Source: Isoetes taiwanensis (lineage: Eukaryota; Streptophyta; Lycopodiopsida; Isoetales; Isoetaceae). Taken from it: DNA of 64,000 nt. A program made the translations under genes and the position numbers. Positions 43,499-53,162 of this stretch are shown here, piece by piece; the stretch's first letter is position 1; every line of letters starts with the position of its first letter. The notes below the pieces were generated by a model. That model was not told the origin of the DNA. It ran no database searches and worked only from the letters and a program-made list of their open reading frames with translations. The stretch spans positions 1,488,001 through 1,552,000 of the forward strand of contig JAJEKV010000103.1 in the NCBI GenBank assembly GCA_021234155.1. Direction: 5' to 3'.

Positions 43499-44890
43499 TT
43501 AAATATTATAAGAAGAAAGGCAACCTGTTATACCATAAGAACAAGTTGTGCGTGCCCGAATCATCAGGGGTAAGGAAATTGATCCTCCATGACACGCACA
43601 ACAGCCCAATAGCTGGCCATGCGGGATTCATGAAAACATATTTCAAAGTGCGCAGCAGCTATTATTGGCCAGGAATGAAGAAGCATGTAGCTCGCTACAT
43701 CAGGGAATGTCAGCTATGTCAGCAGACGAAGGCAGAGCAGCTTCGAATTCCAGGAGCATTAGAGCCATTAGCGGTGCCAAACGCTAAGTGGGAGGTGATC
43801 AGCATGGATTTCATCACAGGGCTTCCAAGAACAGTAAGAGGAAAGGATGCCTTGATGGTAGTGGTCGACAAGTTGTCAAAGATGGCATATTTTGTGCCTT
43901 GCAGGACCACAGATACGGCTATGGATACAGCAAAGCTCTTCACCAAAGAGATCTTCAGGCTTCATGGCATGCCAAGGGAGATTATCTCCGACAGGGATCC
44001 GCAGTTTATGAGTGCCTTCTGGCAAGACCTCTTTGCGACCATTGAGGCATTTAAACTATCCATGAGCACGGCGTATCATCCTCAGACGGATGGCCAAACG
44101 GAGCGGACCAACAGGATTTTGGAAGACATGCTATGAAACTATGTCTGGAATAAGCAAGGTATGTGGGAAGAATTTATTCACTTGGTGGAGTTTGCATACA
44201 ATAGCACCAAGCAGGAATCATCCCAAATGTCGCCGTTTATGATTAATTACGGCTATCAGTGCCTAACTCCAGACACTTGGCACAATCCCGTGTCAAAAGT
44301 AGAGGTTTCGCAGCAGATGTTGGCCGATATGCAGCAGCTCGTGGAAGAAGTTCGAGGATATCTGCTAGCAGCAAGAAGTCGGCAGAAGAGCATCGCCGAC
44401 AAGCATCGAACAGTCAGAGAGTTCAAAGTTGGAGATGATGTTTGGCTCAAGATCAAGGTGAAGCAGGCAAAGCTCAGGATCGGGAATTGCAAGAAACTTG
44501 CTCCAAGGTGGGCTGGACCTTTCAGAATAGTCAAGAGAGTAGGCAATCAATCCTACAAGCTAGACTTGCCAGCACACCTAAAGATTCATAAGGTCTTCCA
44601 CGTGAGCTTGCTGAAGAAGCACACTCCAAATCCAGACGAAGTCTTGGACACTCCAACGTTGTTAGAAATGACAGAGGAGCAGCTGGAAATAATTCCAGAA
44701 TTGATTCTTGATAAAGCTTTCAAGAAAACAAGGAGGTCGGAGTTCCTCCAATATTTGGTTAAGTGGAAACACTTACCGGTGGAAGACGCGACGATCTAAT
44801 AAAGCAGTACCCGCAGTTTATGGAGCAATGGGACGGCAAAGTCATCTCCGAAGAAATCGGCTCAGGCATGTCGATTTGTGTAGATTAATT
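43499..44890 (+). CDS. Integrase and chromodomain of element 2
   Basis: The zinc-binding HHCC region is intact: H in ILHDTH, H in AGHAGF, then CQLCQQTK. The DDE core has SMDFITGLP, SDRDPQFMS and QTDGQTERTNR with the Glu. A TGA near 44135 in LEDML-stop-NYVWNK interrupts it. The GPY-like region (WAGPFRIVKRVGNQSYKLDLP) and the chromodomain follow: FLQYLVKWKHLPVEDAT, a short deletion, then LIKQYPQFMEQW. Chromodomains of this type bind histone marks, classically H3K9 methyl, and steer integration into heterochromatin. The core aromatic W after DAT is lost by the indel. Confidence 0.92.
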
Positions 44891-45760
44891 CTTGTATAGT
44901 TAAGATTAATCTACGCATGCAACCTATGCTAGGTATGGGTCGCATGCGTTGTTACCGATGATGGGACCACTACGGTGATCTCTAGAGCGTGGTGTAATGT
45001 CAATGTAGGCATGACCGCGTTTTCGCTTGGGCGAGTGGAAGGTAGATTAGAAAGTCTACTTCTGTTCCACGGAAGTAGACGACCTCGAGAGAAAGAAGGT
45101 CATTAAGGAATGCACTGATAGGAAAAGCACCTCTAGCCCCATATATGCTTTGATAGGAGGAATCAGGCCTTCACGCCCCATATACGGGAAGGACCTATCC
45201 TCCACGATGGGCAACTAGGGTGTAGGCATGAGCGGCATATAGGCATATAGGCGCTGTCTCCACGGCCATAATGGAAGATTCACCCTCTTCCTACGCCGGG
45301 AGATTAGCCATGCATCCATGTAGATAGGTGGGGTGGTCACTATATAACCAAAAATTTATTAATAATTAAAATGGTACTAACATAGTATCGACCTGCAGGC
45401 CAATAGAGCGCTCCGGAGGGCAAGGAGGTCGAGCTATGAAGACTTGCAACACAAATTTTGTTGGAATGTGTTGCAAGGAATGAAGAGTACCTCGAACAAT
45501 AATTGTAGATATGAAATGATAAATTTTGATAAACTTAATCGACGTGATAAGTAAACTATCGAGTAACTTGCTTAAAGATGTTATGAATTGATAAGTTATT
45601 TCATAATATAATGGCGTAATAATGTTCTAAAAATATTACCTTAAGGTAATCTTAATAAATGTGTAAGTATTATAGTAGTTTATCGTATGTATCGGGTTGA
45701 TTGCAGGTTAAGATGATCCCAAGGTGGGGAGAACCACGATGCTGCGGACAGCATCATTTC
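44891..45760 (+). other. 3' untranslated internal region of element 2
   Basis: No gene. Ends in a duplicated purine block: AAGGTGGGGAGAA occurs at 45721-45733 and again at 45761-45773. Confidence 0.5.
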
Positions 45761-45773
45761 AAGGTGGGGAGAA
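45761..45773 (+). promoter_or_regulatory. Polypurine tract of element 2
   Basis: AAGGTGGGGAGAA immediately before the 3' LTR start TGTGACG, the normal place for the plus-strand primer. A second identical tract 40 bp upstream (45721-45733) could act as an auxiliary site or be a remnant of a shifted LTR boundary. Confidence 0.85.
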
Positions 45774-47405
45774 TGTGACGTTCCAGGACAGTATACGGTC
45801 CCAGGACGTATACTGTACTGCCTCGTCACGCGTACACGCCACTCCGACTGACGTGTACGCCGACGTGTAGCCAAGTGGGTAGCCCTAGGGGGCAACTTGC
45901 TAAGAATGTGCATTAGTATTAATGTGCACATTTACCAATGTACACATTAATGTGGGCACACATTTCCATGTGGACACTTTATGCCAAGTGGGCCATACCC
46001 AAGTGTGCAATTAATGTGCACATTTACCAATGTACACATTCCCATGTGGGCACATCTTGCCACCTAGCCATTAAAGGCAAGTGGGCCCATTCCCAATTAT
46101 CCCACATGCCTAAAGGGGATAATTGGAAACCCTAGCTAACCCCAGGGAAACCCTAACTTATCCATTTTTCGTTTCTAGGGTTTTAGAGCTCTGTTTTGGC
46201 TGCCTCAAGAGCCAAAACCACCTCCCAGACTCTGCCCGAGAGAATTGCACCATTAGTTTCCCTTGATTCGAGCGTTTCAGCAGGATGGTCGAACTCAAGT
46301 CAGGAGGAGCCACTCAAGGATCAGGTATTTGGCCAATTAAATAGTCTAAACCCTATTTCAGTCATAGAATCAGTAGGTTTAGCCTATTAAATTGCCCATA
46401 GCAGCCTTCTAGATCTCTAGATACCAGCCTCTAACTAAAGAACCTAACTCTATGATATAGATTAGATATAGTTCTTTAGTTCTTCTGTGATATATATGGA
46501 TGATGTATCTCTATGAACTCCTTGTATTGGGAAGGGGGGTAGAGACCTCAAGCTTGGTAGTAGATGCTCCTAGATTAGCCTCTCTAGCACACTATAGATT
46601 CGGCCTGTGCACAAGAACCACACCTGGTTGTGGGTGAAGGGGCCAGACTGGCTAAGAAGGAGGTTCATGTTCTGACTCTTGAACGATCCCTCTGGTGTGT
46701 AAGGCCTACCAGGGATCATAGTGACTAGGTCTAATGGCTTACCACTGAGTGTGGGTAGGGCATGGACTCGACACCCATGAAGTGGTGTACACTTTCCATG
46801 GGTTCACCAATCTGAGGCGGTGGCCCTCTAGTCACCTTGAGTCGGCATGCGGATCTCTCGAGGGAGCGATCCCTTCCCGCCCCCATCCAATCGGGAGGAT
46901 GAGACCCAGGAATAGCCCCTTTGGCTATGCATCCGGCGGGCTACAGTCAGGTCCCCACACTTTTCAGCCTACTCTGCAAAGTGTGCACCGGAGGGGCGGA
47001 TGGAGTGGACAACCCTATGCCATGTTCATATGCCAGCCAAATCCATTGCCATGAATTCTGTCTGCAATGAACTCTGGAGACCCAAGCCGTCAGTCATCCC
47101 CTTGAGTCTGAGCCTTGGGTAGGACTCCCCATATGTATTGTGCTCACTTTGTCTATGCAGATGTGATGGGCCACCCTTCGAGGTGGATATGTGCTTATGT
47201 AATATACTGACATGTATGTTTACGCTTCCGCAGCTAGGTAGGCCCTGAGGGAGACGGGGTATAATGACCCCTTCACTCTTCCCACTGGAACCCGTCACGG
47301 TTGCAGTGTCATGTGGAGGGCCCTGTATCGGCATGGAGCTGGTATGGGGGATGAACTCCTGTTTGTATATGGTGAGTGCACCGTATACGAATAGGGGACG
47401 TCACA
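45774..47405 (+). repeat. 3' LTR of element 2
   Basis: TGTGACGTTCC to GACGTCACA, 1632 bp. Compared with the 5' LTR it lacks part of the repeated ACACATTAATGTGGGC block (near 46035) and about 14 bp containing the TATA-like CTATTTAAG (around 46141). It also has small differences in GC-rich stretches near 46800-46890. Confidence 0.92.
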
Positions 47406-47998
47406 GAAACCTGGGGGGAACTAAAAACTACTAAACCCTAGGAACAATTTGGAAATAGAAAGAAATCATGGCAAACAAATCTAAATGGCAACTAAACAAA
47501 AAAATACGCGAGACCATTAGTGGCAAATAAATAAAAGGAATAAGAAGGCATTTGTAAGGAAGACGGTTGAATAAGAAATTACTTTTAAAGGGTACGGTTG
47601 ATTGGGAGACTCGAACCTTCACCATTATACTTGGTTTAGCTAGTGGTTCCAGGCTTTGACTCGTTTATTGGTCTTTTAAAACACAAATCGAGATTTCATA
47701 AAACCGTCATATGCTGTGAATAGGTAACCGAACAAAAGGCGGCAGAGAAAAGAGAACTCCGGAATGCCAAAAACGAAGAAGAAAAGAACGGGTAGAACAA
47801 ATCCGATTACAAAATCAAAACAGAGGGAAGAAGAGCTATGCTCGATGATCAGAATTAGACTAGTAAGAGCGATTCACAAAAAGAAACAACCGATTTTTCC
47901 AAATAGACAGGTATGGGAGCAAAAAGGGGAAAAATATTAAACAGCCACAGATCGGTCCAAGGAAATCACCGGTTAATCATATAATACTGAAAGCGCTC
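47406..47998. other. Intergenic after element 2; nothing recognised
   Basis: A-rich sequence with no supportable gene. The first bases outside the LTR are GAAACCTGG. Confidence 0.4.
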
Positions 47999-48437
47999 AA
48001 TCACATGAGAATTCGAGGCAGTACCTTCCAAGATCCCTGCATGCAAGCCAAAAATTCGAGAGCCAAAGCGAGCAAGAATCATTCATACTGATAGATCCAC
48101 AAATGTATGCATGTAAGAGAAGCAAAGGAATGAAAACATGAACGAATCACGTGAGAATTTGATGCAGTACCTTCAAGATCCATGCATGCAAGCAAAAATT
48201 TCATAGCCCAAGCGAGCAAGAATCATGCATAAAACGTATAGATCCACAAATTCGTGCATGCAAGAGACACAAAGGAACGAAAACATGAACGAATCACATG
48301 AGAAGTTGATGCAGGACCTTCAAGATCCATGCATGCAAGTAAAAATTCCACAGCCAAAGCGCGCAAGAATGATTCCTAAAACTTACAGATCCACAATTTA
48401 GTGCATGCAAGAGAAGCAAAAGAATGAAAACATGAAC
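47999..48437 (+). repeat. Tandem array of three 146-bp units
   Basis: Units start at 47999, 48145 and 48292 with AATCACATGAGAA (G for A in unit 2) and end in GAATGAAAACATGAAC-like sequence. Unit lengths are 146, 147 and 146 bp. Inside are CCATGCATGCAAGC and a later GTGCATGCAAGAGA; GCATGC is the RY element recognised by B3 proteins. Only three copies are seen, so not a satellite block here. Confidence 0.9.
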
Positions 48438-48452
48438 TCGACGACTAAGACC

Positions 48453-48504
48453 CAAAAAAAACTGATGTGAGAAGACGCCGATAATGGAGAAAGAGCCCAA
48501 AGAC
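48453..48504 (+). repeat. Short repeat shared with 28146-28197
   Basis: Near-identical 52 bp ending AAAGAC, then GTATATATAGCCTCG, which contains a TATA-like run. At 28.2 kb a MITE starts at the same place. Confidence 0.75.
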
Positions 48505-49686
48505 GTATATATAGCCTCGTCTCTCCCCAAAATGGCGATTCGACGGTGTCGAATCGCATGCATTTATGGAGTCCAAATATATAAGAGCATATAAAGATGT
48601 GTTGTGTATGCATCAAAAATAGCCATAGCACAATATGGAAGAAAGTTAATTTACGTGACCTTTCCACTGAATCATGAAATTCAATTACAGAAAACAATCT
48701 ATTGATATGAAGCAATGTTTGGCATAAGAAATACATATAGACAACGTTATTTTGCTCCAATGGCCAACATGATGTTAAAATATTTGAGTGAGCAAGCTTT
48801 CCAATTAGGCATTCTCCTGCATCACTTGCAGTTGCACAAATGTTAAAAGTGGGTTTTGTTCTACATTAGGATGTTTGTTTATTTTAATCAGGATGTTTAA
48901 TGAGCATACATTTTTTATGTACTTCAAAATGGTAGTGATATTTGTAAAATCAGGGTGACAAATTATTTTTTGGATCATATTGTAGATATAGGTTGTTGAA
49001 CTACTAAGTTGTATTACATGTTAGGATTGCTAGATGCACGTAAGCATTTGCACTACCTATTTTCCAAATGATTTTGCCAGCATGATGACTTCAACTTGGC
49101 CTTATATGCACGAACATTGCAAAAGCAAAATAACACTTTTTGTTGAAACCCTCACACTTCTCCCTGAGGACAGCCCGAGCACCCATTTAGATCGAGTAGT
49201 ACTTGAGCAAAATATCACACTCCCATAAAACCCTCGCACAAGCCAATCAATGCTCAACCAGGGCAAGGGCAGGTGCACTGCACGTTAAAGGTTCAAGATA
49301 CTGACAAACATAGATGAGACATCAACTTGCAATATTTTAAAGCAGTCCTGGCTGACAACATTAATAAGAGCGACTCGCATGATTATATGGAGTGAGGCCC
49401 AAATGACACATAAATATGTATATGGAGCAGTAAATAGAACTCTCTGTGGCGTGATGTCATGCAACTATTTGGGACACTCATTGTTGTTTTGGGAGGAGAG
49501 TTTTGCCGCGTTCCACCTGTGGTTCCACATTTACTCTCTACCTTCATTGTTGGGTAGCAGATTTAAGTGATCAGGCTATATCAAATGCTCATATAAACAC
49601 ATCCTTCACTTATGCGCACAGAATGAACAAATGTTGGACAGGTGTCTACAACAGTAGGACATGCATGACCCCTTCACATGGTTAGC
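48505..49686. other. Intergenic to Helitron; no clear gene
   Basis: Short frames only. It may be the inside of the Helitron whose coding remnant begins at 49687. I could not place a 5' terminus (A|TC...). Confidence 0.35.
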
Positions 49687-49920
49687 CAGTTGTTTCAAGA
49701 ATATATTTGTGATATGTTTGCAATGATGGAACAAGAAAGGCTACAATTCGTTGTGTTGAATCAATACACCATTCCAAAAGACATGTTGTAGGGTATTATG
49801 GACTTTGAAGAAAATGATGCAAGTGCTATTGGCAGAAAATTTGTGTTACCATCCTCACATGTGGCAGGTTCGAGATACATGACTCAAAGATATCAGGATG
49901 CTATGTCTATTGTTCAAGGT
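49687..49920 (+). pseudogene. Helitron Rep/helicase-like N-terminal fragment
   Basis: QLFQEYICDMFAMMEQERLQF, VVLNQY and, after a TAG at 49789, GRKFVLPSSHVAGSRYMTQR then YQDAMSIV match the order and spacing of the Helitron_like_N domain. That domain typically shows LFQQY...E..RL.Y...NQ, then G.R.ILPSSF.GSPRYM.Q.YQDAM.IV. Only about 78 codons remain; the Rep HUH motif and the helicase are absent. Confidence 0.75.
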
Positions 49921-50173
49921 GACATTTTGAGCATAAGTCTTGGATTTGTCTTTCCAAATTTTCATCTTTCGAGGTAGATTTAACTGCCCCCCTCATCATT
50001 TTTTCTCTACTAAAACTAATACATTGACGATAATATGGTCATTAGACAATTTGAAAAAAAAAAGTAATTATGAAAGCAAGTAATGTCCATTCTTGCCAAT
50101 ATCAACATACGCTGTTGTCGAAGTTGCGCATATGGACATTAAAGATCGAGTAAAAACACATGTCAAGACATTA

Positions 50174-50212
50174 GCCCGGCAACGCCGGCAACGCCGGGCA
50201 CACGTTTACTAG
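50174..50212 (+). mobile_element. Helitron 3' terminus
   Basis: GCCCGGC (50174-50180) and GCCGGGC (50193-50199) form a GC hairpin. Nine bases later comes CTAG at 50209-50212, followed by T. This is the textbook Helitron 3' end (hairpin, about 10 nt, CTRR, inserted 5' of T) and lies about 290 bp after the Rep fragment on the same strand. The stem loop contains a further AACGCCGGCAAC repeat. Confidence 0.8.
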
Positions 50213-50428
50213 TTATAATTATAATTATTCTACCCACCTCTTTGCATGATTTATTTGCTATTTATAATCTCGTCCGCTTTTTATGTACTTTGGTATTTAA
50301 TGATTCCAGCGGGGTGGTGGACCTGTTTTTCATACCATATATAATGATACATCCAATTTTGATTTTTTCTTTTTCCCATAGCTAATTTTTCTGGGTTCTG
50401 CCTCAGGCGAAGCTGACACGTGTGGATG

Positions 50429-50570
50429 TTTTGGTTTCCAATTTCTTCGGCTGTAAGCAAGCCCAATTTCTTCGGTTGTAAACAAGCCCTGAATTATGAC
50501 CGGTCTCCAATTTCTTCGGCTGTAAGCAAGCCCAATTTCTTCGGCTGAAGCAAGCCCTGAACTATGACCA
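50429..50570 (+). repeat. Short tandem repeats around CCAATTTCTTCGGCTGTAA
   Basis: The unit CCAATTTCTTCGGCTG plus TAAGCAAGC occurs four times (about 50438, 50464, 50507, 50533) in a two-level arrangement: two pairs separated by CCTGAATTATGACCGG-type spacers, each pair about 69 bp. Confidence 0.85.
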
Positions 50571-50886
50571 GAAGAATATAATGACACGATCAGATAGAGA
50601 CAAAACTTGGGCACACAGACAAGCCAGACATGTTTTGTCTCCACAAACATAGCCATGGCATGCGAAGACATCTGCGTGATACATGGCAGATTTAGAATGC
50701 TCTGTGACATGTATAAATAGAATGGTTTTAAGCACGATCATGAATTCAGAGCGAAGGAGGTATTGTAAAATTTAAGATTTTGTGGTTCTTTCGTGCTTTC
50801 ATACAGACTTTTCAAAAATCATTTCAATTTCGTAGTTTAGATTGAAGGCTTGCTGTTCCCCTAAATTTCTAGAAAGCGGATTCGAA

Positions 50887-51080
50887 AAACTATTTCTGAC
50901 ACTATTTCTATGCCTATTCTTCAGCACCTATTTGCTCTGACTCCTGGTCAAACGAAGAAAACACAGCCTATTTCTAAGCGTATTTAAAAAACTATTTCTG
51001 AGACTATTTCTATGCCTATTCTTCTGCACCTATTTGCTTTGGCTCCCTGTGCAAACGAAAAAAACACAGCCTATTTCGCC
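50887..51080 (+). repeat. Tandem duplication of about 104 bp, two copies
   Basis: AAAACTATTTCTGACACTAT to AAACACAGCCTATTTC is repeated from about 50992, with a few substitutions. Confidence 0.85.
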
Positions 51081-51647
51081 TCTGTATTGTGGGAAGGCCC
51101 ATGTGCTTTAGCTCCCTATGCAAAATTGCCTTTATCCATCCAGCTCCATCGCTGCTTCGTCAGTCTGTTTCGCCTTTCGTGAAGCCCCTCTGCATATCTT
51201 CCTGAAGACCTCCAGAGATCTCTTAGAGTTACCTTGCCTTATGTAAATTTGATACAAAGGGATTTGTGCTACTGTTCCCTTGGATTCAGCAAATTTGTTT
51301 GATCTCCTGAGGGGCCAAGCCGCAATTCAGTCTGATCACCTGATGCCGCCGATCCAAGTTCAAGTTCCAATTTTCGGCCTGTGCAGCTCGATCCAGCATG
51401 ATCCGACCTCCCTTTTTGGGAAAAGATCTCTGCTGTCATTCGCCGCTTCATCTTAAAAAGAAATCCTTTCAAATAAAAGATCTATTAAACCTAGATTTTT
51501 GTGTTCTCAATTGTTTAATATAATATCTTTAGTTAGGAAAGTTAATATAACATCTTTAGTTAGAAAAGTTGGTTAAGATTTTTAGGACATGTGCTACCTT
51601 AAGTCTAGGGTTCAAGCCCAACCATACCCATTTTGGACCCGTACCCA

Positions 51648-51821
51648 TTTTGCCTCAAGTTTCTTGAATGCGTATGAGCTTTGGCCCTCGTTTTGGCTCT
51701 TAATGCTCTAGAAAATCTACCCCAAAAGAATGTGTTTTGCCTCAAGTTTCTTGAATGCGTATGAGCTTTGCCCCTCATTTTGGCTCTTAATGCTCTAGAA
51801 AATCTGCCCCAAAAGAATGCG
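51648..51821 (+). repeat. Tandem duplication, 87-bp unit, two copies
   Basis: TTTTGCCTCAAGTTTCTTG begins at 51648 and 51735; both run to CCCCAAAAGAATG. Confidence 0.9.
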
Positions 51822-52508
51822 CCAGGCTAAATATGTCATGCCAAAAGTATGCAAAATAAGCAACTAAAGAAACTTTCTTCTCTGCCTTATATTCTTGAGA
51901 ATCGGTTTGATAATACACAAGCAACAATTTAATAAGTAGACGTATTTTCTATTTCTATTGCGAGCATATGCACCGCAATAGACCCATGACCATTCATTCT
52001 TCCCGATGCCTCCATATATGGTATCTACAAATAAAATAATTAAGAGATCTCTTTCCTAAAAGCGCTTGTGTATTTACATTTGGTCCGCCCCCATTTGAGT
52101 TAATTAACTTACCTTAGCAAAAGACATGTTGTCATGTTAAATGTCTATGTTAAATAAGCCCAAGTTGGTGACATAAAAACGTGCGTGTGGTTCATATAAA
52201 AAAAAATTCAAATGAAACAGACACATTAGTTCTAGGTTGCACTCACTAGATATGCATGTAGACTGGTGCATTACAAATGTTTGTAAAAGTAAAATAGAAG
52301 GCGCACATTAGTTCTACCTTGAACTCACTGTGGTCTCGAAGAGGTTTAGGTTTAAGTGCAGAATAGTTTTACATATTACTTCAAAGATGAATAGACTCCC
52401 TAAAGAACTCACCTTTAATACTTGGTAATTCCACTATGAGAATCTCATGGTAATTTGCCCTTTTTCATATTGCCTGTGCAATGGTGCTTCTATTCTCGAT
52501 AATGCCCA

Positions 52509-52533
52509 TTAAAAAAAAAAAAAAAAAAAAAAA
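52509..52533 (+). repeat. Poly(A) run
   Basis: About 24 consecutive A, followed by GGATTTGATCC. Near-identical AGACTCCCTAAAGAACTCACC blocks occur on both sides (52391 and 52571), so the run may be the tail of a short retroposed insert of about 180 bp. Confidence 0.7.
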
Positions 52534-53162
52534 GGATTTGATCCTTTATTAAATCATGGTCTTTTTAGATAGACTCCCTAAAGAACTCACCTTTAATACT
52601 TGAATATAAGCCTTTAAATTATCATTATAACCAATTGACAACTTCAACATTGAAATGGCATTTTCCTTTAGTTAATAAGGGTTTATTTAAAACATAGAGT
52701 AGCATTGTCTAACTCAGATGCTCGCAATGTGAATCTCAGTTTCTGAAACCCATTTTGAGATGCTCGAAATAACACTATTTTCTTCAATAAAAAGACAATG
52801 CATCATGGTTTGAGATCGGATTGAAAATGATTTTCACACCAGTTTCAGGTTGACACAAATTCCCCAATAATAGACTTAAGAAAAGAGAAATGTTCGCGGC
52901 CGCTGCGATAAATTTCTTGTATGGTTAAACATTGTAAAATTGTAAGAAACGAAAATAAAAACAAAAACAAAATAATGCATAGGGCTTGCAACGCTCTTTC
53001 AAGATGTTGGACTCAGACGATCGTTTGCGAATAGGCTGTTTTTGGCCCGACAAGGTGATGGGCAAGTGGAATCAAGTCCTTCAATTGTCAGGTCACAGGA
53101 AGATTTTCTGCCGGGAGCTTGACATCTCTTGAAGTTTATCGGGAAATTTCTTTCATCCTGAA

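Larger units (their letters stand above)
31603..47405 (+). mobile_element. Ty3/gypsy chromodomain retrotransposon element 2 with two extra genes
   Basis: Order: 5' LTR, primer site, hairpin pair, TATA, histone H3-like gene, hairpin pair, TATA, unknown acidic gene, gag, protease, RT, RNase H, integrase (split by a 2542-bp TTAA-type transposon), chromodomain, purine tract, 3' LTR. Without the nested insert the element is about 13.3 kb, long for a chromodomain gypsy element; the surplus is the two extra genes. No perfect 5-bp target duplication is seen (AAATC before, GAAAC after), though one extra base could explain the mismatch. Reading frames carry scattered one-base indels and stops. Confidence 0.92.
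50213..53162. other. Intergenic with tandem duplications
   Basis: Holds several local tandem duplications (listed separately), a poly(A) run, and AT-rich sequence. No supportable gene. Confidence 0.4.

Noticed and set aside
47431-47640. Possible tRNA-like B box (GGGAGACTCGAACCTTC) near 47603
   Set aside because: No matching A box or acceptor stem could be paired around it.
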